Part shown: positions 1 through 9,500 of the stretch, one piece after another
Numbering within the stretch: the first letter of the stretch is position 1
Layout of the letters: each line of letters starts with the position of its first letter
NCBI GenBank assembly: GCA_947568835.1
Contig: OX387609.1
Coordinates: 1,616,001-1,680,000 of the forward strand
Direction: 5' to 3'
Length of the DNA stretch: 64,000 nt
Origin: Protonemura montana
Taxonomy: Eukaryota > Arthropoda > Insecta > Plecoptera > Nemouridae
Translations under genes and position numbers: made by a program
Notes under the pieces: generated by a model
Told to the model about the DNA's origin: nothing
Seen by the model: the letters and a program-made list of their open reading frames with translations, nothing else
Database searches by the model: none

Positions 1-1010
1 TCTCCCGAACAGAACTGGTCATATGTATGATGGTCACCTATCCAATACCTGACCCAGCGCAGTGTTGCTTAACTTTCATCCCTCCAACCTCTCTCCCGAA
101 CAGAACTGGTCATGTGTATGATGGTCACCCATCCAATACCTGACCCAGCGCAGTGTTGCTTAACTTTCATCCTTCCAACCTCTCTCCCAAACAGAACTGG
201 TTATGTTTATGATGGTCACACATCCAATACCTGACCCAGCGCAGTGTTGCTTAACTTTCATCCCTCCAACCTCTCTCCCGAACAGAACTGGTCATGTGTA
301 TGATGGTCACCCATCCAATACCCAACCCAGCGCAGTGTTGCTTAACTTTCATCCCTCCAACCTTTCTTCCGAACAGAACTGATCATGAGTATGATGGTCA
401 CCCATCCAATACCTGACCCAGCGCAGTGTTGCTTAACTTTCATCCTTCCAACCTCTCTCCCAAACAGAACTGGTTATGTTTATGATGGTCACACATCCAA
501 TATCTGACCCAGCGCAGTGTTGCTTAACTTTCATCCCTCCAACCTCTCTCCCGAACAGAACTGGTCATGTGTATGATGGTCACCCATCCAATACCTGACT
601 CAGCGCAGTGTTGCTTAACTTTCATCCCTCTAACCTCTCTCCCGAACAGAACAGTTCATTTGTATGATGGTCACCCATCCAATACCTGACTCAGCGCAGT
701 GTTGCTTAACTTTCATCCCTCCAACCTCTCTCCCGAACAGAACTGGTCATGTGTATGATGGTCACCTATCCAATACCTGACACAGCGCAGTGTTGCTTCA
801 CTTTCATCCCTCCAACCTCTCTCCCGAACAGAACTGGTCATGTGTATGATGGTCACCCATCCAATACCTGACCCAGCGCAGTGTTGCTTAACTTTCATCC
901 CTCCAACCTCTCTCCCGAACAGAACTGGTCATGTGTATGATGGTCACCCATCCAATACCTGACCCAGCGCAGTGTTGCTTAACTTTCAGCCCTCCAACGT
1001 CTCTCCCGAA
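1..1010 (-). repeat. Tandem array of 91-bp 5S rRNA-derived units (5S array A)
   Basis: About 11 head-to-tail units with an exact 91-bp period: the GAACAGAACT landmark recurs at 7, 98 and so on up to 917 without indels. Read on the - strand, each unit carries GTTAAGCAACACTGCGC and ATTGGATGGGTGACC, which match the 5S rRNA A-box region and C-box. The rest of the unit (GTTCTGTTCGGGAGAGAGG) is not 5S. The array continues beyond the window start, so its 3' tail is unseen. It ends 50 bp before a neuroligin exon, inside the preceding intron. The 5S head seen in arrays C, E and F is absent at the 1010 end. Classing it as a 5S-derived SINE (SINE3-like) is inference from motif match. Confidence 0.8.
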
Positions 1011-1060
1011 CCGACGCAGTAAAATAGGTGCAGTACCAACCAGTGCCTGTGTTCTTGCAG

Positions 1061-1212
1061 GCCAACATCGGTGGTTCGGTGCAAGGCGAGGAACTCCCCT
1101 ACGTGCTCGGGGTTCCGATGGACAACGGGAGGTTCCCACAGTCGTTCACCACACCCGAGAAGCTCTTCTCAGAGGCGATCATGACCTACTGGACCAACTT
1201 TGCCAAGACTGG
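1061..1212 (+). CDS. Neuroligin (gene 1), exon with end of esterase-like domain
   Basis: This exon encodes the part of the cholinesterase-like ectodomain that holds the family signature GEELPYVLG, followed by SEAIMTYWTNFAKTG. The 3' splice site is a pyrimidine-rich TGTGTTCTTGCAG ending at 1060. The donor GTCAGT starts at 1213. The length (152 nt) gives a phase-2 end, completed by the first base of the next exon to read TGNPNAP. In active esterases this segment holds the catalytic His before Gly-x-Glu. Here it reads SVQGEELPYV, so His is replaced by Gln, whereas the second neuroligin keeps His (TVHGEELPYV). Neuroligins are post-synaptic adhesion proteins that bind neurexin and are not enzymes. 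Upstream exons lie outside the window. Confidence 0.88.
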
Positions 1213-1274
1213 GTCAGTGTAATAAACAATTACATAAAGCTCTTTACTTTGCCTGCTTTCATTTAAAGGCGGTC

Positions 1275-1396
1275 TTTTAGTGGCACGTTAAGTAATAAAC
1301 AGCCCGTTAACCCGTCAAAAAAAACTTTTCTTATTGGCTTCGTACAAGCAAATAAAAAATTAACGTCTCGTTAGGTTCTTAACGCACCACTAAAAA
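1275..1396. mobile_element. Short inverted-repeat element (MITE-like) in neuroligin 1 intron
   Basis: The left end TTTTAGTGGCACGTTAAG (about 1275-1291) is an imperfect inverted copy of the right end CTTAACGCACCACTAAAA (about 1378-1395), with about 85 bp between. A related element sits at about 20067-20190 with the same ends in the same order. There is no coding capacity. I infer a non-autonomous DNA transposon; target-site duplication was not resolved. Confidence 0.5.
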
Positions 1397-1711
1397 ATAA
1401 TCATTGGCGTTTTCTGTAATTAAGTACGTTTTGGAGTGAACTGAAAATTAAATTGAAGAGTGTTTTTATTGGTTATAATTAATGAAAGTTTAAAAATAGC
1501 CACTTGATAGATTGGTGGGATTTAGCATTTGTACTTTTTTTTAGAAGAAAACTAAAAGCAGGCAGAAAAGAAATGCGTACTCTCAACATCTGCAATCTTG
1601 CTTTTCACTTATTTGTTTGTTTTCTGCGCTTATCGTAAGATCGTACCGGAGAGAAATGGTTCTTTATTCTACATTCAAGCAACATGGTAACGCTGTGCTC
1701 TTGTTTTGCAG

Positions 1712-1827
1712 CAATCCCAACGCCCCTCGGAGTCTAGCGTACCTGAGTCAAGGGCCCAGAGACTCTCGACAGTACGACATCGGATGGCCAGAGTATGATG
1801 CTAACAATCAAACCTACCTGAGTCTCG
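1712..1827 (+). CDS. Neuroligin (gene 1), penultimate exon
   Basis: The exon continues the esterase-like domain of the gene-1 neuroligin as NPNAPRSLAYLSQG, then GWPEYDANNQTYLSLG. The WPEYD...YLSLG block is the usual last conserved strand before the neuroligin stalk (family knowledge). The acceptor is CTCTTGTTTTGCAG and the donor GTGAGT begins at 1828. The exon is 116 nt and joins phase 2 upstream to phase 1 downstream, giving an uninterrupted frame with both neighbours. The corresponding exon of the second neuroligin (19675-19793) has identical phases. The predicted protein is extracellular here. Confidence 0.88.
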
Positions 1828-2065
1828 GTGAGTTCAATGCGCAAGCCAAGAGTTATGAAAGAATTACATGCTTTCATGAACCAATTCTCATCAACTTAAT
1901 GGTGCCAAGCAAATAAATATAAATACCATTCGCTCATTTGTAATAACATCATTCTTTCAAGATGAAACGCTGGTAAATTAAATTATATTTTATAAGAAAA
2001 CTTGAAAGTATTTTTTTTAACAATATTTTTATTCAATGGTATGGTTTGCGTTACGAAATTTATCT

Positions 2066-3268
2066 TCTAAAGTGAAATTTGAATTAAATTGCAAACGCTT
2101 GCAATGCGCGGGGTATTTTCTTATTATCAACACTATAACCGTCTCAAAAATTGATGCCCGAACGCAGACTCGAACCCCGATCTCCGCCTGTCGCGGGTGT
2201 TGCTCTAACCAATTGAGCTACTTGGACGCCGATCTCCATCTGTCGCGGGTGTTGCTCTAACCAATTGAGCTACTTGAACCCCGATCTCCACCCGTCGCGG
2301 GTGTTGCTCTAACCAATTGAGCTACTTGGACCCCGATCTCCACCTGTCACGGGTGTTGCTCTAACCAATTGAGCTACTTGGACCCCGATCTCCACCTGTC
2401 GCGGGTGTTGCTCTAACCAATTGAGCTACTTGGACCCCGATCTCCACCTGTCGCGGGTGTTGCTCTAACCAATTGAGCTACTTGGACCCCGATCTCCACC
2501 TGTCGCGGGTGTTTCTCTAACCAATTGAGCTACTTGGACCCCGATCTCCACCTGTCACGGGTGTTGCTCTAACCAATTGAGCTACTTGGACCCCGATCTC
2601 CACCTGTCGCGGGTGTTGCTCTAACCAATTGAGCTACTTGGACCCCGATCTCCACCTGTCGCGGGTGTTGCTCTAACCAATTGAGCTACTTGGACCCCGA
2701 TCTCCACCTGTCGCGGGTGTTGCTCTAACCAATTGAGCTACTTGGACCCCGATCTCCACCTGTCGCGGGTGTTGCTCTAACCAATTGAGCTACTTGAACC
2801 CCGATCTCCACTTGTCGCGGGTGTTGCTCTAACCAATTGAGCTACTTGGACCCCGATCTCCACCTGTCGCGGGTGTTGCTCTAACCAATTGAGCTACTTG
2901 GACCCCGATCTCCACCTGTCGCGGGTGTTTCTCTAACCAATTGAGCTACTTGGACCCCGATCTCCACCTGTCACGGGTGTTGCTCTAACCAATTGAGCTA
3001 CTTGGACCCCGATCTCCACCTGTCGCGGGTGTTGCTCTAACCAATTGAGCTACTTGGACCCCGATCTCCACCTGTCGCGGGTGTTGCTCTAACCAATTGA
3101 GCTACTTGGACCCCGATCTCCACCTGTCGCGGGTGTTGCTCTAACCAATTGAGCTACTTGGACCCCGATCTCCACCTGTCGCGGGTGTTGCTCTAACCAA
3201 TTGAGCTACTTGGACCCCGATCACCACCTGTCGCGGGTGTTGCTCTAACCAATTGAGCTAGATAATGT
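2066..3268 (-). repeat. Element with 21 tandem 52-bp tRNA-derived units (tRNA array 1)
   Basis: GTTGCTCTAA recurs every 52 bp from 2199 to 3239, giving 21 copies with no indels. On the - strand each unit reads TAGCTCAATTGGTTAGAGC, a good tRNA A-box/D-arm, then an anticodon-arm-like CACCCGCGACAGGTG and GGAGATCGGGGTCC. Only the 3'-terminal unit (about 2140-2200) continues into a B-box (GGGGTTCGAGTC) and a GGGCATC acceptor-like end. Beyond that is a unique body with CCCCGCGCATTGCAAGCG. The same arrangement occurs at 26395-27225. The array fills most of the intron between two neuroligin exons and is antisense to that gene. I infer a tRNA-derived SINE or similar element whose 5' module has been iterated. 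Confidence 0.85.
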
Positions 3269-3835
3269 TTTGTAGGATATCAGTGTATTTGATGAGAATG
3301 ACGGATCTCCAAGGAGTAGAACCAAGAGACTGTGAATACTCACAGTCACTCTGATTCTAGTGACGCTATATCACGTCACGACCTGTCAAACTCGAGTAAC
3401 TTCAATTTGACATTGGATTCGTTTTTTATTTCGTGAAATCTGATTTAAATTGCAAACGCTTGCAATGGAAACGAAACAATTTTAAATGCGATTTTTAAAT
3501 CTAAAAACAGAAGATATCTTGCACTTAAATAGATTTATTTAACAGAGTTTCGTATTATTTTTGTGCTTGGTGAGATCAACGCACTTGCAACTGTTTAGAC
3601 TTTCTATTTTTGTCCGGTCGTTTGTTGAATGACTCAACTGGGCACTGCTTGTCTCTGGACAGCGCTGACACGTGGAATTCATCTGTTTCTGTTGAAACAA
3701 AGGTTGATTCATTTGTCTTACCAGCTTTGAATTATTTAACAAACATACCTTGAGAGTGAAAAGACGCATGTGGTCCACGTTATTCCAACACTTTCATGAG
3801 ATATCTGTTTCTAAAGTTACGCTCGATTCTTGCAG
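3269..3835 (+). other. Remainder of neuroligin 1 last intron
   Basis: This is non-coding intron. A sequence like the outer flank of the preceding array (TTAAATTGCAAACGCTTGCAATG) recurs at about 3445-3466. The fragment TGTCCGGTCGTTTG near 3612 resembles TGTCCGGTCGTTTG at 19315. The intron ends in GATTCTTGCAG at 3835. I see no other feature. Confidence 0.5.
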
Positions 3836-5925
3836 GGATACCACCGAAACACGGCCACCAATACCGTAAAGAGCTGATGACCTTCTGGAATCAAGACCTA
3901 CCAGATCAGCTGAAGAACCCAGCCAATAGCAATCCACGTCTCATCAACCCACCTCACCTTCTCGACATCGACCCCCGGATGGAGGTATCACCCCCGTGGA
4001 ACCGGCCACCACCAAAGAGCCCTCAGGATCGCTACGAAAACTTCGAGAAGCCCTTCCTGAACCCGTACCGTCCCACACGCCGACCGACATTCGGTAAAGT
4101 TCTGCACGAAGAGAGCGGCGTCAAGGCTAAAGGCTTGATGGACGGCCCATCTGGGTCCGTGCACGAAGCCTCGACTATAGTTCCACCCGTAATTCAAGCA
4201 GGTAACTCGTCGATGGCCTTAACATTGGTTATCATCATCGGCGTCTGCTTTTTAGTGGTAAATCTTTGTGCTTTTGCCGCCCTGTACTACCAACGCGACC
4301 GACTGAAGATACAAGAGCGAATCATGAAGCGACGAATCGACGAGACCATTCGATTGGAGGAGGAGGGCACGTACGCCAAACGCGTCAAGGTCGACTTTAA
4401 GGTCGCCGACAAAGAGTGCAAAGACGGTGACGGTATCTACGAGGCGGTGAGCAAAAAGACAGGCGAGATGAGCACCGAAAACGTAGCCAACATGAAGCGC
4501 TGGCAACGTCAGGGCAGCACGAGCACGATGGATGCGCACACGAAAGTGCGCGAGTGGATCCAACAGGAGATCGTGCAACGCTGTTCGCCGCGTTTCCTGC
4601 GGCGCACGCGCCAACATCTGCACCAGCAAAAGTCGGAGCGTGAGCGTCAGCTGGGCGCTAGCACCGAGACGGGCTTGTCGTCGTCGGCGCGCGACGCTGG
4701 CGCCACGACGCCCAACTCGAAGGCGACGACGCTCAGCACTTTGCAGCGCAAGGTGAAGAAAGTGTCGGTCGCCGTCGACGCGACGCCGGCGGCGCGGTCG
4801 GCGTCCGTGCAGAAACAGGTGCCGATCGAGTTGAGTAAGTCTTTGGACGCGTTGACCAATTTGACGACTGCGCACCGTCCGATTCTGAAGCGGTCCAACA
4901 CGACGATGGATGAGAACTTGGTGAAACCAGAGTCGCCGAAAGTGTTGCGTCGTAGCACGACCAGTATCAACCTGTTGCCGTTTGCACAGAAGGACGGCGA
5001 AGAGGACGAGGACGAGGTGTTGATCATTAGTCACGGCCACTCGCACTCGGCGCCGGTGCCGTTCACGATGCCGTACCTCGGGGAGCTGGCGGCCGACATA
5101 GCGCCCGGCAACTCGCAGAGCATGAAGCCGCACATCGTGGACATCGCCACAATCGACGGAAACGTCAACGCGTACGTGAAGACGCCGCCGAAGTCGATGT
5201 CCACATTCCCGACGCTGGCGCCGAAGAAGGTGGCGAAGAGAGACGCCGCCGCCGGCGCCGGCTACAGCGGCACCGACATCAACGTGACGTCGCGCGACAG
5301 CAACGAGGCCGTGAACACCGCCAGCGAGGATCCGGTGTCGAATTTACAGCGGAGAAACTTTCCGAAAGTGCTTCCGGACCTTCCGGTCGAGGATTTGAGC
5401 GGCGAGTCGTTCACTCCGCAACAGGCGGCAATGAAACGGCGGTCTTTGCCGCCGTCAAACATCCTACTTAACCTCTTGACACCAGTTCCTGAGGCTGACT
5501 CGTCGCAGCCGACCACCCCTACCGGAGGTTGCAACAAAAAGCCTCCGCCGCCTCCACCAAGAGTATCCTCTACTCTCGGCAGGAAGCCGACAAACACGAC
5601 TCCAATTCTGGGTGGCAGAAAGCCTCCGGTCATAATCACGCAGGGGAAGAATGCTGGCTCCCATATACAAAGACAGGAGCCAAAGATTATAATAAAAGCG
5701 ACCAGTACGACGCCTGTTACGCGTAATGTGAAGGGTCAGACGAAGGGGACGACGATGTCGGCTATCCCGAGGGTGACGGCGAACCCGGAGGCGACGACGA
5801 CGGGGGCGAAGGAGAAGGCGACTAAGAAAGCGCCGAAGAAGGACTCAGAAACGTCAACGGACGATGATAATAGTTCTAATACGGGGACGATAAAGCGTGT
5901 GGTCAAGATTGACAAAAAGAACTGA
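3836..5925 (+). CDS. Neuroligin (gene 1), terminal exon: stalk, transmembrane span, long tail
   Basis: This exon encodes the last 695 residues and the stop. It opens with GIPPKHGHQYRKELMTFWNQ, the usual neuroligin post-esterase segment, then a Pro-rich juxtamembrane stalk. One membrane span (VIIIGVCFLVVNLCAFAALY, about 4213-4284) follows, then YYQRDR at the cytoplasmic border, as in other neuroligins. The tail is about 545 residues, far longer than in vertebrates; long tails are usual in insects. It is Lys/Arg/Ser/Thr-rich with a six-proline run at 5541-5559, a likely SH3/EVH1-type site. It ends VVKIDKKN, without a recognisable PDZ ligand. The acceptor is TTCTTGCAG at 3835. The tail is much more GC-rich than its surroundings. 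Identity as a neuroligin is firm; which paralogue is not. Confidence 0.9.
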
Positions 5926-6800
5926 ATACAGTTTTATTATTTAGACAAGTTAATTGGGTTCAGCTAGACTTTGGATTGGTGTTGACTTCAAAGGTTGGTA
6001 ACCTTGTCATCTGACGTTTGCAAAGTGTCGAGTTTTCGAACGATTAGTTCCGAATCCGTCGTAAAGGTGCGCAATATTTGTTTGGGTTCTGTGTTTTTCC
6101 TTCACAAGACTGTTTTTATTATTTAAGCGACAGGTTGTCGTGACGTTAGTGGCCGTACTTAACAAACAAACAAACGGGCACATTTTGTAATAATTTAAAA
6201 CTTCCGCGAGTGCCGTTGGCTTTGTTTGTGCAGAACGGTTTGGTTTGCAATACCATTTTGTGCCGAATTAAACTCAATTCCCATTTCAGATATCGATATT
6301 TTGGACAAATTTCATTCGGAATGTTAAATACATTCCATGCTCATTTACCACAACTGCGCTAAGCTGGATTTTTACTAAAGTTCCGGCCTTTTTAAATTCT
6401 AGCAAGATTAAAAAATATTAGAAATTAGAAAAAACTTTTTATCAAAGTTTCCACTCGCTTGTGGTCATTTTAAACGCTTCATCCAAAAAAAATTAAACAG
6501 TGTACGGTTGGTGCTAATGCTTGGTTGGTTTTTTAAATCACTGCCTGATTTTTATTAGACAAACAAACAAACAAACAAAGTGAACGTCTTTTGCAGACGA
6601 GTGAAGCACTCGCGGGTTTTATCAAACTTTGGTCGAAGAATTAGACCACTTGTAGTTTGACTACTTTGCTGTTCCTATCAATAGATCTGGGATTTCTTAA
6701 GGAATCACCCAACTTCTTTGTTCGATTGTATGGAAGGTATATATTTATCACTACTGAATTAATTGTTAAACTAATTAAATAAATGCGGTATAACAAATAA
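5926..6800 (+). other. Putative 3' UTR of neuroligin 1
   Basis: This is an AT-rich stretch directly after the stop codon. The first canonical AATAAA is at 6778-6783. ATTAAA variants occur earlier, near 6268, 6407 and 6490, so shorter transcripts are possible. A short (AAAC)n tract lies at 6560-6580. The end point is inferred. Confidence 0.4.
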
Positions 6801-6874
6801 GTTACCTTTTTTTTTCAAATATACCCGACTTTTGTATTTTAAGATACTTTACTGAAAAAATAGCTTTAAAAATA

Positions 6875-6945
6875 GGTGTCCCAAACGAGGAATCGAACTC
6901 AGTTCTACGCCTGAGTAATGTGAGCAAGTACTTAGAGCTTCAATA
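6875..6945 (-). repeat. tRNA-like fragment (probable SINE remnant)
   Basis: On the - strand GAGTTCGATTCC matches a Pol III B-box. A weak tRNA-like stretch containing TTACTCAGGCGTAG lies 5' of it. The A-box is not convincing. It lies between the two convergent genes. Confidence 0.3.
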
Positions 6946-7437
6946 TATGTTTTTGTGCTCTTTAAAGAATCTTGAAAACTAATTTTATTACAGAAACGTC
7001 GAGTCATCTAATCAGTTAGTTTTCTGCTTGGTCATCGATGAGCGTAGAAACTGTAGTGAATCACTTTGAGTTTGCTTAGAGTTATTATCACAGCCTAGTA
7101 AACAGAAATCATGCTAGCAAATATTTTCAGTAATTATTATACTAAACAAATTCGTTGCATGTAACGCATCCAGCTGGAGATATTGCCATTCATTTTCTGT
7201 AACTAATTTCAAACAAATTGTTATTTATAATTGGTTCTGATTTATCACCGAAAATGAAACAGACTTGAGACAATCGACGAAATAACCTCTGTTTATTTTT
7301 AAGTAATTTCGTAAAATGACTTTTCGATGAATTTGAAACAACAATTTTGGGTACATAAGGAACGTGAGAAGGAAAATCGAACTGTAGGAAAGAAAAATCA
7401 TCTCCAATACCAAAATCTTGCGTTGTTTCAAAATCAA
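6946..7437. other. Intergenic, no feature recognised
   Basis: This is AT-rich sequence between the 3' ends of neuroligin 1 and the secreted-peptide gene. I find no exon-like, repeat or RNA signal. Confidence 0.4.
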
Positions 7438-7443
7438 TTTATT
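7438..7443 (-). terminator. Polyadenylation signal of secreted-peptide gene
   Basis: AATAAA on the - strand, 34 nt after the TAA stop at 7478-7480. Confidence 0.6.
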
Positions 7444-7477
7444 TCAACAAAAAAGTCATAACCGTTTCAGGTGTTCT

Positions 7478-7750
7478 TTAGTACCTCCTCCTGTATGGTC
7501 TTCGGTAACGTGATTGATATGGATACGGCTGACGATACCCCCCACCACCGTATCGTGACTCCTCCACTTGTAAATCCTCTGGTTCGGGTACCAACAGTTG
7601 CAGATCTTCCACGGGCAGGTCCCTGGGGTAACGAAACTCTGGTTCGACTCCCTCAGCCATTGACAGCGCCAGTTCTGAGGGCGCCTGGGCGAGGTAATCG
7701 ACACCACCTGGCGCAGCCATGCAGGCAGCGACCACCAAGAGAAGTAGCAA
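7478..7750 (-). CDS. Small secreted Tyr/Arg/Gly-rich peptide, exon 2
   Basis: This exon holds 90 of 94 residues. The acceptor is TTTGTTTCAG at 7760-7751. Joined in phase 0 to exon 1 (MKIA), the product starts MKIALLLLLVVAACMAAP, a textbook signal peptide likely cut after the Ala-rich end. The mature region has an acidic centre (VEPEFRYPRDLPVEDLQLL) and a basic, aromatic C-terminus (RYGGGGYRQPYPYQSRYRR, then PYRRRY). It has no cysteine in the mature part, so it is not a disulfide-bonded defensin type. Layout and size recall insect neuropeptide-like precursors or small cuticle/matrix peptides, but I do not recognise a family. The short exon 1 ending just after Met-Lys-x-x is typical of insect secreted peptide genes. 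Confidence 0.75.
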   Translation of the reverse strand: MLLLLVVAACMAAPGGVDYLAQAPSELALSMAEGVEPEFRYPRDLPVEDLQLLVPEPEDLQVEESRYGGGGYRQPYPYQSRYRRPYRRRY

Positions 7751-7860
7751 CTGAAACAAAGATCATTTGTTCTAATTAGTGTTTGAAAATCGCCGAAAAT
7801 GTAAGGTAAGTTATGGAGTTATGAGTTTTGGAGTTATGTCATCATTTCGTCATCATTCTC

Positions 7861-7899
7861 CTGAAGATGGCGAGCCGTGCCTCACCGAAACTTCGAGTC
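7861..7899 (+). other. Hammerhead-ribozyme-like core (candidate, incomplete)
   Basis: CTGAAGA (7861-7867) matches the CUGANGA box. A hairpin arm GGCGAG/CTCACC follows (five of six pairs), then GAAA at 7887-7890, then a tiny CT-UCG-AG hairpin and TC at 7898-7899. These are the core elements of a type I hammerhead, known from Penelope-like elements. The sequence 5' of CTGAAGA does not pair with that after 7899, so stem I is missing and activity is doubtful. Confidence 0.25.
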
Positions 7900-8044
7900 C
7901 TTAGGCCCTTATTAAACCTACTCAATTCAAAGCACAACCGTACAGCGCGGCAAATCATTGGGTAAGTAGTTAGTTATTTGTTTTGTAATTGATTTAGAGT
8001 CTTGTAAATCTTGAACTAACTCTGAAAGACAGAGTATAGAGATA

Positions 8045-8563
8045 GCATGGCATGGCAAGGCATGGCATGGCATGGCAAGGCAAGGCATGGCTTGGCATGG
8101 CATGGCATGGCATGGCATGGCAAGGCATGGCATGGCATGGCATGGCATGGCATGGCATGGCATGGCATGGCAAGGCATGGCAAGGCATGGCATGGCAAGG
8201 CATGGCATGGCATGGCATGGCATGGCATAGCAAGGCATGGCAAGGCATGGCAAGGCAAGGCATGGCATGGCATGGCAAGGCATGGCATGGCATGGCATTG
8301 CATGGCAAGGCAAGGCAAGGCATGGCATGGCATGGCATGGCATGGCATGGCATGGCATGGCATGGCAAGGCAAGGCATGGCAAGGCAAGGCAAGGCAAGG
8401 CATGGCATGGCATGGCATGGCATGGCATGGCATGGCATGGCATGGCATGGCATGGCAAGGCAAGGCAAGGCAAGGCATGGCATGGCAAGGCAAGGCTAGG
8501 TATGGCATGGCATGGCAAGACAAGGCATGGCATGGCATGGTATGGCATGGTATGGCATGGCAA
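8045..8563. repeat. Pentanucleotide satellite (GGCAT/GGCAA)n
   Basis: About 103 tandem 5-bp units that are nearly all either CATGG or CAAGG, plus rare TATGG, CTTGG, CATTG and CATAG. It lies wholly inside the intron of the secreted-peptide gene. It is open in all frames because neither unit creates a stop; these frames are not genes. Confidence 0.97.
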
Positions 8564-8611
8564 ATTTTTGATAAGTCTTCAAACCCGTTTAAACTTGGCG
8601 TCCGTACTTAC

Positions 8612-8623
8612 CGCTATTTTCAT
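8612..8623 (-). CDS. Small secreted peptide, exon 1 (Met-Lys-Ile-Ala)
   Basis: A 12-nt coding exon ATGAAAATAGCG followed at once by GTAAGT. The ATG context on the - strand is CATCACCATGA, a good Kozak/insect start. Phase 0 joining to 7750 gives an uninterrupted signal peptide, which decides this start. TATA-like sequence lies about 80 nt upstream. Confidence 0.72.
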
Positions 8624-8682
8624 GGTGATGGTTCTTATGCTAAGACGCTCAGGTGGCCACACGGAAAATACTCAAGTAACTT

Positions 8683-8711
8683 GGCTGACGACAAACCACG
8701 ACTTATATAGG
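8683..8711 (-). promoter_or_regulatory. TATA box and possible initiator of secreted-peptide gene
   Basis: TATATAAG on the - strand at 8709-8702, and TCAGCC, an arthropod-like TCA initiator, at 8688-8683. Spacing from the first T of TATA to the initiator A is 23 nt, a little short, so the exact start site is uncertain. The start codon is at 8623. Confidence 0.5.
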
Positions 8712-9105
8712 CACACTTCGGTCCAGAGGCCTTCGACATTGGGATTCCCGCACATCCGTAAGATCGTCAATCGATTTTATGTTTGTGTTTGTGATTTTTT
8801 TTTTACTTAACACAACATTAGTTTTTGCGAATCAACAGTAAGATAGAAAAACCGTCTTTTCATGGTGCTGGTTCTAAGCTAAGTAAACGCTGGAGTTTTT
8901 TTTTTTCTTTCAGTCATCACTGCTATTGTACAGCCTCTAAGAAAACGATGACCGAGTCCTGCTCGTGGTAATGAAGTTTTATATGTTATGAAATATCAAA
9001 ATATCCAATATATCCAAAAGATTGCGCTGGAATGTTCAGGCATTCCTCCAGTCGGTCTGTAATGCTAGCATCTTCTTGCTAAATGTTAAATAAAGGTATG
9101 CTATA
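8712..9105. other. Intergenic, no feature recognised
   Basis: AT-rich sequence upstream of the peptide gene and before the degenerate start of the macrosatellite. A phrase of exon 1 and its surroundings (TTTTCATGGTG, GGTTCTAAGCTAAG) is loosely repeated at about 8858-8884. Nothing else is seen. Confidence 0.35.
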
Positions 9106-9500
9106 TAAATGTAAAAACCTGCCCGGCGGTGATCAAACGCATGCCTTCTGGTGTCGTAGCAAGCACGCGAATCATAGAGTCAAGGTGGACATTTTATAAT
9201 GGATGCCATTAGAGGCATAATTACCAATGACATCATTGCCAATAACTAATTGTCAAAAGAAAGTAATGCAACCGATAACTTTTCTGTATTATAGCCAAGA
9301 AAAAATCCAGGTCAATAATAACTACATTTAAAACATGTCTTAGCAACATAGTCCTTAAACAGAACTTAAAAGGTTCATTCATTTTTCAAAAACCAAAAAG
9401 TATCCCATTGTTTGGTTTTGAACTTGGACCTTATGCACTTGTTCAAGACGAATCAACCGCTCGACCACCGAGCGAGTACGGGATCGTTTAGTTTTCATCA
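9106..9500 (-). repeat. Degenerate partial unit at the edge of the macrosatellite
   Basis: Weak matches to the downstream part of the 1.68 kb unit: GATCAAACGCATGCC near 9131 (tRNA-like module T2) and the T3-type stretch at about 9410-9475 with ACCGCTCGACCACCGAGCGAG. Divergence is much higher than between the internal units, as expected at an array edge. Confidence 0.5.

Larger units (their letters stand above)
7751..8611 (-). other. Intron of secreted-peptide gene
   Basis: An 861-bp intron with donor GTAAGT at 8611-8606 and acceptor TTTGTTTCAG. About 519 bp of it is a pentamer satellite (8045-8563). On the opposite strand there is a hammerhead-like core at 7861-7899. Confidence 0.7.

Noticed and set aside
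713-1266. Open frames across the 5S-derived units and into the first exon
   Set aside because: They run through repeat and intron sequence. The splice acceptor at 1060 explains where real coding begins.
2145-3265. A cluster of functional tRNA genes, or a CRISPR array
   Set aside because: Units lack a T-arm/B-box except one and have no acceptor stems. There are no variable spacers, the genome is eukaryotic and the 52-bp unit itself is the repeat.
4252-5133. 293-codon frame antisense to the neuroligin 1 tail
   Set aside because: Shadow of the GC-rich coding exon; Arg/Leu-rich with no family resemblance.
7927-8810. Long open frames on both strands across the pentamer array
   Set aside because: Neither CATGG nor CAAGG units create stops, so all frames are open. 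The tract is intronic satellite.
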